The notes below the pieces were generated by a model. The model did no database searches. It saw nothing but the letters and a program-made list of their open reading frames with translations, and was not told where the DNA came from. 64,000 bases of DNA, taken from contig NC_059408.1 of the NCBI RefSeq assembly GCF_905220565.1, forward strand, positions 16,368,508-16,432,507, given 5' to 3'. The position numbers and the translations under genes were made by a program. Shown here in pieces: positions 21,985 to 32,396 of the stretch; the first letter of the stretch is position 1; each line of letters opens with the position of its first letter. Source of the stretch: Melitaea cinxia. Its lineage: Eukaryota > Arthropoda > Insecta > Lepidoptera > Nymphalidae.

Positions 21985-22195
21985 CATTACATAGTATAAA
22001 ACAAAGTCGCTTCCCGCTGTGTGTATGCTTAGATTTTTAAAACTACGCAACTGATTTTGACGCAGTTTTCTTTAGTAAATAGAGTAATTCCAGAGGAAGA
22101 TTTATATTTAAATAACATGCATAATATAGTAGAGGAACGACAATAGTTTTTGCAACCGTGCGAATACGGAGCGGGTCGTTAGTATGTAATATATT
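21985..22195 (+). mobile_element. Helitron-like element, short internal-deletion form
   Basis: Starts ACATAGTATAAAACAAAGTCGC as in the 43950 and 63103 copies. It ends GAATACGGAGCGGGTCGTTAGT. It lacks about 500 bp of interior present in those copies. Confidence 0.65.
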
Positions 22196-22249
22196 TGAAA
22201 TAAACATAGACGATTATTTATTGAATCATTACTTTCTTTTAAATATTAT

Positions 22250-22403
22250 TTAGCGTCTTCGGTGCGACAAAGCCAGTACTGCGGTCACCAACCCGCCTGC
22301 CCCGCGTGGTGACTATGGGCAAAACACATGAGCTCACGTTATTTTTGGCGTAAACTAGTGAAGGCCTATGTCCAGCAGTGGACTGTATAGGCTGTAATTA
22401 ATG
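22250..22403 (+). mobile_element. Retroposon-3, 5'-truncated with target duplication
   Basis: Starts within AGCGTCTTCGGTGCGAC and ends GGCTGTAATTAATG. The duplication AAATATTAT is at 22241-22249 and 22404-22412. Confidence 0.9.
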
Positions 22404-22661
22404 AAATATTATATTTTAAAAAAATCTAACTCAATATGTAAGTATGTAAAAAGTTGTTAAATAACGTGTGAAAATGTAAAAAGTCTGAAATTCACATACA
22501 AGTAGGACCTAAATTAAATAATAATCAATTAAACGAACCACCATGGGTATAACCAGTCCGTGAATAACTAATTAAAAGCGGTCTGGTCCCATGCGTTATC
22601 TAAAAGTATGATGTCGTCCCTATCTTATATCTTGTTTGGTGAATAAAATTACAATAGAGAT

Positions 22662-22860
22662 TAAATTTTTTATTTATTTTTTATTTATTTATTTATTACT
22701 TCTTGCATACATATAATCAAACACTTTCAAAAGTAAAAAAAAAGAAGAAGAAAAAAAACAACAGAACAGCAATAAAATTAAACAAAAAGTAGTTACAATG
22801 ACAGCATGCAAAGGCGGTCTTATTGCTTTAAGCAATCTCTTTCAGACAACCCCAGGTAAA
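22662..22860 (-). mobile_element. LINE 3' end, minus strand
   Basis: On the minus strand it reads GGGTTGTCTGAAAGAGATTG, TTAAAGCAATAAGACCGCC, and then an AT-rich part ending in (AAATA)n/A-rich at 22662. This is the same tail type as 25013. Confidence 0.6.
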
Positions 22861-22960
22861 AGGAGATTATTAGTAACAAAGTGCGGGATTGTGCAAAAGT
22901 AGATAAATATAAATAAATATCTAATCTAAGATAAATATAATAAAAATCTTACTTTTAGTT

Positions 22961-23290
22961 GACGCGTTGGTGCAATGGCCAAAGCACTGGTTTATGACCA
23001 TTGCGCTGGAAGTTGTGGGTTCAATCCGCACATTACAAACATGTCTTCGCCATAAAGATTGCCGTGGCCTGGGTGTTGTGTAGTCCTTGTGGATCTCCCC
23101 ACCGTACCTTGGATAGCACGTTAAGCTGTCGGTCCCGGTTGTTATCATGTACATCTGGTAGCGATCGTTACTCATAGTAGGGAATATATCTGCCAACACG
23201 CATTGGACAGCGTGGTAGATTAAGCACTGATCCTTCTTCTACATGGAGAAAGAGGTCTATGCCAGGCAGAGGCATATGACAGGCTGAGGC
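22961..23290 (+). mobile_element. SINE-1, full length
   Basis: GACGCGTTGGTGCAATGGCC and the B box TGTGGGTTCAATCCGCAC are present. The 3' part runs to ATGACAGGCTGAGGC. Confidence 0.9.
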
Positions 23291-23648
23291 AAATTCAATT
23301 ATATTTTAGGCAGTTCTTGAAGCTTTCAATGACCACATCATATACTGAACTCCTAGGATCGAGAAATAATTGAGTTACATGTCAAACAGTTACCTAATAT
23401 TGAAAGCTGAGGTGGGAAGTAGACGTCGATACGCCGATGTCATGCGGTCGCTAGTCTTTTAAGACGCGTACATTTGGTCACCCTAACTTCCAGATGTCAA
23501 CAGTTACATAAGTACGACCTTTGAAGAGCTGGTTACTCTCATAAGGTTATACGAAATTTCATTTTGAGTTCTGCAATTATATCACACGTCTTCAGTCGTA
23601 ACTTCACTTATAACTAAAATTAATTTACTTCAAGCTTTTAAAGCCTGT
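23291..23648. other. Unassigned DNA
   Basis: A GC-richer stretch at 23400-23480 (GTCGATACGCCGATGTCATG) has no frame and no second copy. Confidence 0.4.
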
Positions 23649-23660
23649 TTGAATAACCAT

Positions 23661-23909
23661 TACACAGTTCCGCTACCACTTTAGAACTTAAAAAGCCGAC
23701 CGGTGGCGGGATAACCATCCAACTCCTCGCTTTGAAATACACAGGCCGAAGACGGACAGCAGCGTCTTCGGTGCGACAAAGCCAGTACTGCGGTCACCAA
23801 TCCGCCTGCCCAGCGTGGTGACTATGGGCATAACACATGAGTTCACGTTACTTTTGGCGTAAACATGTGGAGGCCCATGTTCAGCAGTGGACTGTATAGG
23901 CTGTAATCA
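23661..23909 (+). mobile_element. Retroposon-3, 5'-truncated with 12-bp target duplication
   Basis: The duplication TTGAATAACCAT is at 23649-23660 and 23910-23921. The element starts near TTCCGCTACCAC and ends GGCTGTAATCA. Confidence 0.93.
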
Positions 23910-24039
23910 TTGAATAACCATACCTTGAATGAAGCCTACTTGAAACACAACTACATATTCAAATTATTTCGCTCGTTTTGTATCGAGAGCTCAAAATTCA
24001 TTTTATATATTTTAATTTTAATTATTATTTACCATAAAG

Positions 24040-24092
24040 TGTATTGGCATGGAAAATCGCAAGAAGCGGTGGGTGGTACCCGCCGAGACAAA
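24040..24092 (+). CDS. Weak microexon candidate
   Basis: A GC-rich 53-base stretch in AT-rich, non-repetitive surroundings. Upstream is a T-rich tract ending CCATAAAG (possible acceptor). It contains an ATG at 24049 and ends at a strong donor, AAA then GTGAGT (24093-24098). The frame from the ATG reads M-E-N-R-K-K-R-W-V-V-P-A-E-T. A basic KKRW block also occurs near the start of some Harbinger-type nucleases, so a transposon relic is an alternative. No partner exon was found. The acceptor is poor and confidence is low. Confidence 0.18.
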
Positions 24093-24130
24093 GTGAGTCT
24101 GGACCGAGAGGCGCCATCGGCGTGGGTTGT

Positions 24131-25012
24131 ATATTTAATTTCGAAATTATTTACTTAAATATAAGTATACCAGTAAAACGTAATAATTACTTTAAAGATT
24201 TACAAAAGTTTAAAAATGTGCTCATGATTATTTTGATCACCCAACTTTAAACCGCTGGACGTAAGCCTCTTTTCCAATATAAAGTTGGACGTTTTTGGAT
24301 CTGATACGTTAAGTATTAATGTTAAAAATAACTTTATTTAATGTGTATTAACTAATTGTTTATACTAGTCAGATCTTTAGACCTATTAACATCAACAAAC
24401 CTTGTGCCACAATTTAACCAAAACTATTTGTTCGAAAAGGCTATTATTTCGACGTAACAAACGGCTATCTCGATTTAATTATCTGTATTGACTACAGCTC
24501 AAAGCAACATGAAGAAAACTGTTTAAAGTAGTAATCTATAGATTTATGTGAACATAAATTGCAACATCTCTTTTAAAATAGTCCACCCCCACTACCCCGT
24601 GGGGAGAAAAGTTAAAAAGATCATAACAATTGAGTTATGACGCGGCTTCGATTCTCATGAATGGCTTCGAATTTTTCACAAGCGATTGAGGAGCCAATGG
24701 CCTGGACGGATGGAGTGGATTTGGGGTTGATATTGAGATTTTATAATACTCCTACTATTTTAACTTTTTCATCTTTATGTGATGTACGGATAAGACTTCC
24801 CCCACCGTTCACCGTACATTGAATATCATATTGGTCAGATTTCACGTTTATGATCTCACTCCTATGTATATATTTATTTGTGTATTTATTTATTAATTTA
24901 TTTATATGTTTATTATTTATTTATATTATTATTATATTAAAAGATAGTAGGATTCACTTTTTTTGCCTTTTGATGACCCTAGGTACTCTGTTTTGTTTTA
25001 AAATCTCCTCTA
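24131..25012. other. AT-rich DNA without recognised gene
   Basis: A small block near 24585-24610 (CCACCCCCACTACCCCGTGG) faintly resembles the 5' end of retroposon-3. Otherwise nothing was seen. Confidence 0.4.
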
Positions 25013-25171
25013 CCCCAAGGTTGTCTGGAAGAAATCGCTTACCTAGCGATAAGACCGCCTTTGTGCATATTATTGTTTTGTAAGTTTTTATTTCTTTAAG
25101 ATACCTACGTACTTTAACTTTTATGCACAATAAAGTATATTTCTTCTTCTTCTTCTTCTTCTTCTTCTTCT
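25013..25171 (+). mobile_element. LINE 3' end with polyadenylation signal and (TTC)n
   Basis: AAGGTTGTCTGGAAGAAATCG and CTAGCGATAAGACCGCC mark the family. ACAATAAAGTATATT (AATAAA) then leads into (TTC)10 at 25141-25170. The 5' part of the LINE is absent. Confidence 0.65.
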
Positions 25172-25250
25172 CCTCTGTACCTATTCTTAGCAGGGTAAAC
25201 TTTCCACTGTTGGATATAAATTCTTTATTCCTTTATTATAAATTATAGCA

Positions 25251-25560
25251 AAGACTTTGTACCCATTTTTTACGAAAATGTCCCGGATGGAGGAGTATGG
25301 AATTTCGTATACTTATAATTTAGAGAAGGAGTGCACCTATTCTGTTTTTAAAAATATGCACAAAAAAAAAACATTAAATCAATAAAAAAAAGATTACACA
25401 CTACCGTGTATTTGACACACACACGCATATATAATCTTCTATTATATAATCTTATTATTATAGAAGTATAATCTTTGACAACAGAAGCTTAATAATGTTC
25501 AAACCTATAATTTAAATTAATTGTGTTCGAATTTCGACCACAGGTCGACCACTAGTTGTT
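25251..25560 (+). repeat. Dispersed repeat R, copy 1
   Basis: Aligns with 48858-49140. Shared blocks include AGCAAAGACTTTGTACCC, ACACACACGCATATATA, GACAACAGAAGCTTAATAAT and AATTTCGACCACAGGTCGAC. It is non-coding, and the transposon class is unknown. Confidence 0.7.
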
Positions 25561-25989
25561 ATTAATGTTTACAGATTAAAAAAAGAGAATAAAATTGTTG
25601 TTTCTAAGAATGTATCGTAAAGATAGTTTTGTTAAATGCACAGATTATTCCAATATGCGTAGAGTAAGTAATACATAGTATAGTTATATGTCATATAAAC
25701 GTATGTGTGTAAGTACGTGTGTATGTTTCTCTACTTTGTGCATGTATGAAATTTGAGTGTATATGTATACATTTAAACAAAAGCTTAGGCTATACGCAAA
25801 AAAAAAAAATTAAAAATGTACAGTAAAAAGAAAAGAAAATATATCGTAACAGAAAAATTCCGTCAGCGTCAGACCGCGTCCTTAGCTTTACTAGACAGTC
25901 ACAGGATTGTCGATCTGTAGTTATAGTAATAAATCGCCTATGGGATAAATATTATTATAATGGGTGGTGTTTAATACAATATATGGGCA
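25561..25989. other. AT-rich DNA, nothing recognised
   Basis: No gene or shared repeat was seen. Confidence 0.5.
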
Positions 25990-26000
25990 TTTTAAAGCCT

Positions 26001-26337
26001 CATCATTACAGCCTATACAGTCCACTGCTGGACATAGGCCTCCACAAGTTTACGCCAAAAACAGCGTGAACTCATGTGTTTTGCCCATAGTCACCACGCT
26101 GGGCAGGCGGGTTGGTGACCGCAGGGCTGGCTTTGTCGCACCGAAGACGCTGCTGCCCGTCTTCGGCCTTGTGTATTTCAAAGCCAGCAGTTCGATGGTT
26201 ATCCCGCCATCGGTCGGCTTTTTAAGTTCCAAGGTGGTAGCGGAACTGTGTTATCCCTCAGTCGCCTCTTACGACACCCACGGGAAGAGAGGGGGTGGCT
26301 ATATTCTTTAGTACCGTAGCCACACAGTAAAATTTAA
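26001..26337 (-). mobile_element. Retroposon-3, full length with 11-bp target duplication
   Basis: The duplication TTTTAAAGCCT is at 25990-26000 and 26338-26348. The 5' end GTAGCCACACAG lies at the right. Confidence 0.93.
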
Positions 26338-26348
26338 TTTTAAAGCCT

Positions 26349-27180
26349 AATAATGTTAAATATAAAATTAAAAAAATCTACTCCTTAGACTCTTTCCATT
26401 TGGTTTTTCCATTTATTTTGTGATAATTATTATAATCAGGTTTTTTTTCAAATCTTTAATTATTTTGAACGCTCTAGAGGTTTAATATTTTAAAATAAAA
26501 TGAAGATAAATATACCTCTCATATGAGACATAGTTTTTTATATAAGAAACTTGCATTTTTCCTGCGTTTTCATGATCGCTACCAAAATATCCACTCACTA
26601 CATAACCCAAGTTAATCAAAAGTCAGATAACACTACTGTTTGTTAAACAGTAATATGTTTTCCGTCTTACGCGGGGTTGTAACATTCCAACAACTTATCA
26701 GATATGGCGCGTCAATCAAGGAGATAACATTCTGCGGTGTGAAAGCGCCCTAATGAGATTCCCGAACTTTCCCGAGCTGTTTACGAGTTGGACGTAAACT
26801 GACAGTTGAAGTTCAGAAGTATTCGAACTACGGACAGTACACGTGTTTGATAAGGAGCTTAGAGTCTTTAATGATTATTATAGACAAATATAGAGTTTAT
26901 TTAGTTTAAGTTTCAGAGTTGGGATATTCTTAGGCTAAAATTAGTATTTTTAGGGTACTCAAAGGGTAACTCTACAGTTATCAAAAATGGAATCACGCTT
27001 ACTTCTTTCGCATTAATCAATTTTGCTATCATCTCAACATAAATTTAAAGTTTTTATTAAGAATGAATTAATAGATAAAGCGTATTGTTCGATGCAGGAC
27101 TGTATAGATGATAAAGATGTGTGGACTTAATGATGCTGTATTTCATGCAAGATACTATACTATAGACGGCGCCACGGTCG
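26349..27180. other. Unassigned DNA with a possible conserved core
   Basis: 26690-26830 is non-repetitive and GC-richer (GATATGGCGCGTCAATCAAG, GAAAGCGCCCTAATGAGATT). No exon signals were found. It may be regulatory, but that is speculation. Confidence 0.3.
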
Positions 27181-27200
27181 CTTAGATCGAATATAAAATC

Positions 27201-27323
27201 ATCATATCAAAAATTTCGATCTAGCGAGTACATCGTTCCATAGCTTAGTTGGCTAGAGTGCTGACACGGTAAGTCGGAGATGCAGGTTCAATCCCCGCTG
27301 GAACGGTCGATTTTTGATATGAT
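27201..27323. repeat. Inverted repeat enclosing the tRNA-like sequence
   Basis: ATCATATCAAAAAT (27201-27214) is the perfect reverse complement of ATTTTTGATATGAT (27310-27323). A second, nested inverted pair lies on the left side: CTTAGATCGAA (27181-27191) and TTCGATCTAG (27215-27224). Confidence 0.9.
27234..27305 (+). tRNA. tRNA-like sequence, probable pseudogene or tRNA-derived insert
   Basis: The 72 bases fold as a cloverleaf. The acceptor stem CGTTCCA/TGGAACG is 7 perfect pairs. The D arm GCTT/GAGT includes G-U pairs, the anticodon stem is CTGAC/GTCGG, the T-stem GCAGG/CCCGC has one mismatch, and the T-loop is TTCAATC. The A box TAGCTTAGTTGG and B box GGTTCAATCCC are good. Against a working tRNA: the anticodon loop ACGGTAA has C instead of T at position 33, and the anticodon would be GGT (Thr), which eukaryotic nuclear genomes normally do not use. 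It has no intron. It is enclosed by inverted repeats, which suggests it was captured in a small mobile element. Confidence 0.45.
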
Positions 27324-27324
27324 A

Positions 27325-28190
27325 TTAAAAATTATTTAGAATTTTCTAATGTGTAGGTAACACAAAAATAAATCGTACGAATTAAAGATATCACTGATTT
27401 TTTAATTTAATTTAAAACAGTCATATAGTTATGTTAACTTGAGGTATTTACTTTTTTTTGTGTTTTTTTTTTCTACAATTTCATCTGTTCTACGCAGCAA
27501 TAGATTAACTTAATAATATACATTTTTAAACAATACCTTATTACAATATCCTAACTTCGTGCTTTATCTCAAGTGTTAGATATGTGCTAATATTTAACAT
27601 ATCATATCACATTTAATTATATCAAAAAGTTTGCTGGTAACCGTTTAAAGTAATTACAAAAAGTTAAGTAAATTCTTGTATTATAACCTATTATTTAAAA
27701 AACTTCGTAACAATATGTTATGAAGTTTTTGTTGTATGTCTTTCTTTGATTTTCATTTAAGTTATCTTTGTATTTAGTCCCTGTTATTAATTATGTACTC
27801 TGTGTCTCCTTTATGTATAGTTCTAATTTGACGCAGTATGTTTTTCACGGATAACTTTTATTATTATTATTATTAAAGCAACGTGATTATGGTTGTAAAT
27901 GCTGGCCAGCATCTAAGTAAGCCCGGTAGGTAAAATGAGGTAGCGCGTTTTTTTTCTCTCACCGCTGCCGGTAGTTGTTATTATACCTCGCTTTGAAAAA
28001 CATCTCGAAGAGAAACTAATAATTTATTCATTACATAATATCAGAGCTTATAGAGCACTGCGGTAATATCGTTGCCTTACTTTTGATGCTGAAACATCTT
28101 TAAGAAATGTTTTATGAAAAATTTTAATGTTGGTTATTTTTTATTTTAAAATACTTTACTACTTACTATCAAGCTTAATTAACAAAAAAG
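27325..28190. other. AT-rich DNA, nothing recognised
   Basis: No gene or shared repeat was seen. A perfect hairpin-like pair AACTTCGTAACA/TGTTATGAAGTT occurs near 27700-27728. Confidence 0.45.
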
Positions 28191-28191
28191 C

Positions 28192-28400
28192 TCGAGTGAG
28201 CTTTAGACCACACGACTGAAGTAAAACTTCTACATAATAGACCTGTACTGTGTCTTAGAAATACGAAACGTAACTGGCTATGAGATAAAAACTCTCTTGC
28301 TCCGTTCGTTTCGCCTAATCACACTTTTTGTAACGTTCTCGTCACGCATTCACTAGCTTACTCCCCACTTCAAGCATGCGTTAAGAAGATTTACTTCTAA
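28192..28400 (-). mobile_element. IR-A element, full length, reversed
   Basis: Begins GCTTTAGACCACACGACTG, then AAGTAAAACTTC. It ends AGAAGATTTACTTCTAA after TCACGCATTCACTAGCTTAC. Confidence 0.7.
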
Positions 28401-28469
28401 AAAATAATAAAATAGTGTGTTTTAACATTTCATGTAACATTATGGCTCTACGGATCTATGGGTTTACGA

Positions 28470-28560
28470 TGCTATATTACTTGTCTATGTAATTGAAGTC
28501 GGTTTTTTTTTTTCATTTGCGAGCAAACACAATTATAGAACATTAAACTCCTTCTTTAAG
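28470..28560. mobile_element. IR-B end fragment
   Basis: ATTACTTGTCTATGTAATTG, then AAGTCGGTTT, a T-run, and TTGCGAGCAAACACAATTAT. Only one end is present. Confidence 0.6.
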
Positions 28561-28956
28561 ACAGTCATTTCTTAACTATCCACAATAAAGTCACTTTCTC
28601 AACCAAGTACTTTTCCTGCAATCAAGATAACAATGAAAATAATATAAAAGTCTTCGCTATAAACTATAATGTACATGAAGTTAGAAATAATTGAAGTATA
28701 TGAATTATAATTATCAAATACTCAATAATAATTAATCCAATTGATTTATGTATCACTAGACAAGAGATATTCCATTAAACTTATTACTTAGCAACAAAAA
28801 AGCGTATTAATTTTATGATATTTCAAATCACATCATATAAAAACATACTTTTAAAGCGCACTTCTTTGTAAAGCTCGACTATTCAATAGTCATTTTAATT
28901 GTATTGAGTTAGCAATTTTATTATAAAATAATATTTAAATACTAATAATAATAATA
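28561..28956. other. AT-rich DNA, nothing recognised
   Basis: No gene or shared repeat was seen. Confidence 0.5.
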
Positions 28957-29205
28957 GGAAATTTCCCGCTCAAAATGTAGAGCTGCCTAACTGGGGTAAT
29001 ATCTCGACTATACAGCAGATCACAGCTTAATAATACTGCTTTCAAGCAGTGTTGTGATTCTGTTGGGCAGTAAGGGGACCAGAACTCCTGGAGGGATAAC
29101 GCGCTGCAATGCTTCTGGTATTTCAGACGTCTATAAACTACCGTAATCGCTTACCATCAGGTGAGCCGTACGCTTATTTGCCGACCTAGTTATATACAAA
29201 AAAAT
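28957..29205 (+). mobile_element. SINE-2, near full length
   Basis: GGAAATTTCCCGCTCAAAAT leads through CTGCTTTCAAGCAGTGTTG and TTACCATCAGGTGAGCC to GACCTAGTTATATACAAAAA. The first bases are missing. Confidence 0.88.
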
Positions 29206-29478
29206 TCTGATACCACTATTTATATTATTTATATTACTGTTAGTTAGACAATGGGGAATAATGTCACATCAAGGACAAGTATTTAGGTTAAGTGGAACAG
29301 TAGTTAGTAGCATAATTTTTACAATATGAATAGAATGCTTTTGTTATATGAGAGTCATTTGTTCTATTTTTACTGGAGGATTAGTTTTTATGGGTCTGAA
29401 GAAGAGTAAAGGCTGAATAGCTACTGAATTGTATTGTCAAAGATTATTATCTTTGGAATCAATAGAATATAATTGAGA

Positions 29479-30102
29479 TAAGGCATAGCTGAATATACCC
29501 TGCTTAAAATTTGGAGCAGCCCGACTGCAGAAGTACCTCAATCTCGTGAATACTTGTGTCTCTAATGTACTATGAATCAATTTTTCTATCAATTGTGAAA
29601 TTTTTATATTGTAAGTAATGATGACATTATGATGTGTTTTTATGTAATTCCTAAACTTTATCTGATATTATGTGATTATTGCTGGGTTATTGTGTTATCT
29701 AATGCAACCATAATCTATCTTTCACTAAGTGCAACGGTGATTTTTGCATGTGGTGTTAGCCTATAAGTGGTTGTTGCACTTGTGCTATGTATTAATTATA
29801 TTTAAATGTTAAATGTCTGTGAATCAGTGTAAACAACTGTTGGCTAACCTAATAAATAAAATAAAATAAAATAAAATCTCACAGAAGACCACAGCCAAAT
29901 AAATTGCTATTTATATGTACTCTCAATTAGTGTTGAGTTCTTGTTAGGAGTAAGATAGCCAGAGCTATTGAGGAAGGTCGGGGTTGGGTCGGTAACGAGC
30001 TTGAGATGCTTCTGGTGTTGCAGGTGTCTATAAGCTACGGTGACTGCTTATCATAGGTGGGCTGTTTGCTTTGCGACCTAGACGTACAACAACAAAAAAA
30101 AA
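29479..30102 (+). mobile_element. SINE-2 interrupted by a LINE tail
   Basis: The 5' part (29479-29545, with CTGCTTAAAATTTGGAGCAG and CCCGACTG) and the 3' part (29876-30102, from ATCTCACAGAAGACCACAG to GCGACCTAGACGTAC and an A-run) are collinear halves of one copy, split by the insertion at 29546-29875. Confidence 0.85.
29546..29875 (+). mobile_element. 5'-truncated LINE 3' UTR inserted in SINE-2
   Basis: 330 bp of non-coding sequence ending GTTGGCTAACCTAATAAATA and a (AATAA)n tail. The target duplication ATCTC is at 29541-29545 and 29876-29880. Its coding part is absent, so the clade is unknown. Confidence 0.75.
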
Positions 30103-30654
30103 TGAAATGTATTTTAAGTTCAACATGTAATAACAAAGTCTTTATTGTTTTCCTGAATTCAGTTTTTAATACAGATATGTAAAAAATAACAAACAAGATC
30201 AGTACTAATCTAAATAGCTTAATGAAGCCTTTAGATTTACCATACCGTTTTTATGGTCGACAGTTCTGACGTTCAAGTAAAGCAGGATAAATTAAGCGTT
30301 CTTATATTTATTTATTTATTTGTTTATTTATTTATTAGGAGAACGGTATAAAAACAATTACAAGAATAACAGCGTAGCATAAAACAGAAAAATAGATACA
30401 AATTGTCCCCTTTATGTCTCACTAAGAACATAGGAATAAGATTTACAGTAAGGACAGTAAAGATGATTATTTATTACTATTAATAGTCTAGAGTTAATAG
30501 AAACACTCAGGTAATTAATTGATCTAAACAAATAAATTCCTAAATTTAGTTTTAAAAAGATGCCGGGAGCATGAAACCATATCAATTTCATTAAATAAAC
30601 TATTGTGTAGGACACACATTATGTGAAGTAGCGCGGTGTATAATAATAATTGGA
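30103..30654. other. AT-rich DNA, possible minus-strand LINE tail at 30302
   Basis: The (TATT)n run at 30302-30340 followed by AGGAGAACGGTATAAAAAC looks like the start of a minus-strand LINE 3' UTR. This is uncertain and no gene was seen. Confidence 0.35.
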
Positions 30655-30835
30655 CAACTATTGCTTTCCGAGGCACGTTAAGCCGTCGGTAGCAGTTGTT
30701 ATCATAAATTTCTGATAGCGAACGTTATTTATAGTAGGGAATAGCGTGGAGCAGGTTGATTAAGGTCCTCACACTGCTGTAGGAAATGTCCATGTAGGAA
30801 AAAGAGGCCTATGACCAGCAGCTGAATGCAAGATG
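30655..30835 (+). mobile_element. SINE-1, degraded middle and 3' part
   Basis: GAGGCACGTTAAGCCGTCGG, TAGTAGGGAATA and AAAGAGGCCTATGACCAGCA are present in order. The copy has insertions and lost its head. Confidence 0.7.
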
Positions 30836-31397
30836 AAAATGAAACGATTTAAAAAACGCCATAGTATTCAGTAATAGAATGGGCTATATAACATCATGCC
30901 AGATAAATCGTAGCCGTAGATAATCGTTATCGTAGTAGACATAAATACGATTAATAAAAAAATCCTTAAAAAATATATAATATTCGTAGTTCAGAGAGTA
31001 TCATATGTTCATTCTGTAACGGAAGCCAAACCGTTAAATCAAATTGTCGCAAAAATATATATAACAAATATGCAAATTCTCCCATAAAAGTTAAAAGGTC
31101 ACCGAAATCCAGGCCAATCGTTATACATGTATTTCTCGATTAAAGTTTCGTAAAGTTATTTCCTCCGTCAAAGCCGAGCGGGTAAATAAAAAGTTGTTTT
31201 CTGAAAAGTGGGGAAAAGTGCGGAAATTCGAATTGATTTCGTTCGTCCCAGTTTCCCGTTGACGTGTTTCGGTTCAGACACTTTCACGCTTCCTGAGCGG
31301 GAGGGGATAAGTTAGGTTAAATGACTTAGCGATTGCCCTATTCATTTGAAAAGTCATAATGTATGAAAATATACATTTAGTATAATATTAAAAAACA
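30836..31397. other. Unassigned DNA with GC-richer block
   Basis: 31165-31320 is non-repetitive (AAAGCCGAGCGGGTAAATAA, GTTTCCCGTTGACGTGTTTC). There is no open frame. It is a candidate conserved non-coding element only. Confidence 0.3.
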
Positions 31398-31719
31398 AAT
31401 CTAGTATATAAAATTCTCATGTCGCGGTGTTTGTTGCCAAACTCCTCCGAAACGGCTGGACCGATTTTTACAAAATTTTCGTTGCATGCCAGGTAGTTCT
31501 GTGAATCGGCCAACGTCTATTTTTCGTACCCGTAAATTATAAGGGGGGATTAAGGAAATTAGTAATATACATATATGGCAAAACCCGCATTGGAGCAGCG
31601 TGGTGGATTAAGCTCTGATCCTTCTCCTACACGGGAAAAGAGGCCTATGCCCAGTAGTGGGATATTACAGGCTGAAGCGTATATGGCAAAACACCATTTG
31701 CCGGGTCAGCTAGTATACA
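31398..31719 (+). mobile_element. Helitron-like element interrupted by SINE-1
   Basis: From TAGTATATAAAATTCTCATG and CTCCGAAACGGCTGGACCG to CATTTGCCGGGTCAGCTAGT. The 32915-33107 copy shows the same sequence uninterrupted at the SINE-1 site. Confidence 0.7.
31585..31679 (+). mobile_element. SINE-1, 5'-truncated, with 13-bp target duplication
   Basis: The last 95 bp of SINE-1 (CCGCATTGGAGCAGCGTGG to GGCTGAAGCG). The duplication TATATGGCAAAAC, part of the host Helitron-like element, is at 31572-31584 and 31680-31692. Confidence 0.95.
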
Positions 31720-31721
31720 TA

Positions 31722-31937
31722 CACACACGGTCGTCTGTTCCTATGGTAAGGAACTTAATGCTTGTGTTGTAGGTAACAGCCGACTGCTATAGCTAAACTA
31801 TTTTTTTTTTTTTGATAAATATATATTGAAAAAATACACATATATAAATAGATACTAATATTACACCCAGACTTGGGCGGGAATGCATGTCACGAAGTAG
31901 AAAGAATGGCCACTTATAAACTACGCCAACGCGCTAG
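31722..31937 (-). mobile_element. SINE-4, reversed copy
   Basis: ACACGGTCGTCTGTTCC, GTAACAGCCGACTGCTATAG, TTACACCCAGACTTGGGCGG and ACTACGCCAACGCGCTAGT are in reverse order. The B box is damaged. Confidence 0.85.
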
Positions 31938-32213
31938 TATATGTGTGTTAATACTATAACAAATCATAAATGTACTAGCGCCATCTGTCATGAATTAATG
32001 TAAGCTTTTGACAATAAACAGTTAGTCTATCGAAACGTCACTGTGTGTATTATTATCAATGTGTTTTATGATAAACGACAGGAACTTAGCCTTTGAGAAT
32101 GATTACAGAGATATTAAAAATATTAAAATGATTTGTTAAAGGTATCAAATTATGATTAATCAAAACAATAAGGTTTACTATTTGTATGGCAAATGCTGGT
32201 GTATTATACATAA

Positions 32214-32359
32214 ATCCGTACTAATATTATAAACGAGTATGTAAGTTTGTTTGTTACGCTTTCACGCGGAAGCTACATAACCGATCATCAAGAAACTTTG
32301 TGCACATATTCTTGGAGGAAAAAATTCAATGCGAGCGAAGCCGCGGGTAAAAGCTAGTC
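32214..32359 (+). mobile_element. Helitron-like element, short form
   Basis: Starts CCGTACTAATATTATAAACG and ends GAAGCCGCGGGTAAAAGCTAGT. About 146 bp, non-coding. Confidence 0.65.
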
Positions 32360-32396
32360 TTCCATAAACGAAACTGTATAACGTCTTTCTTGGCGC

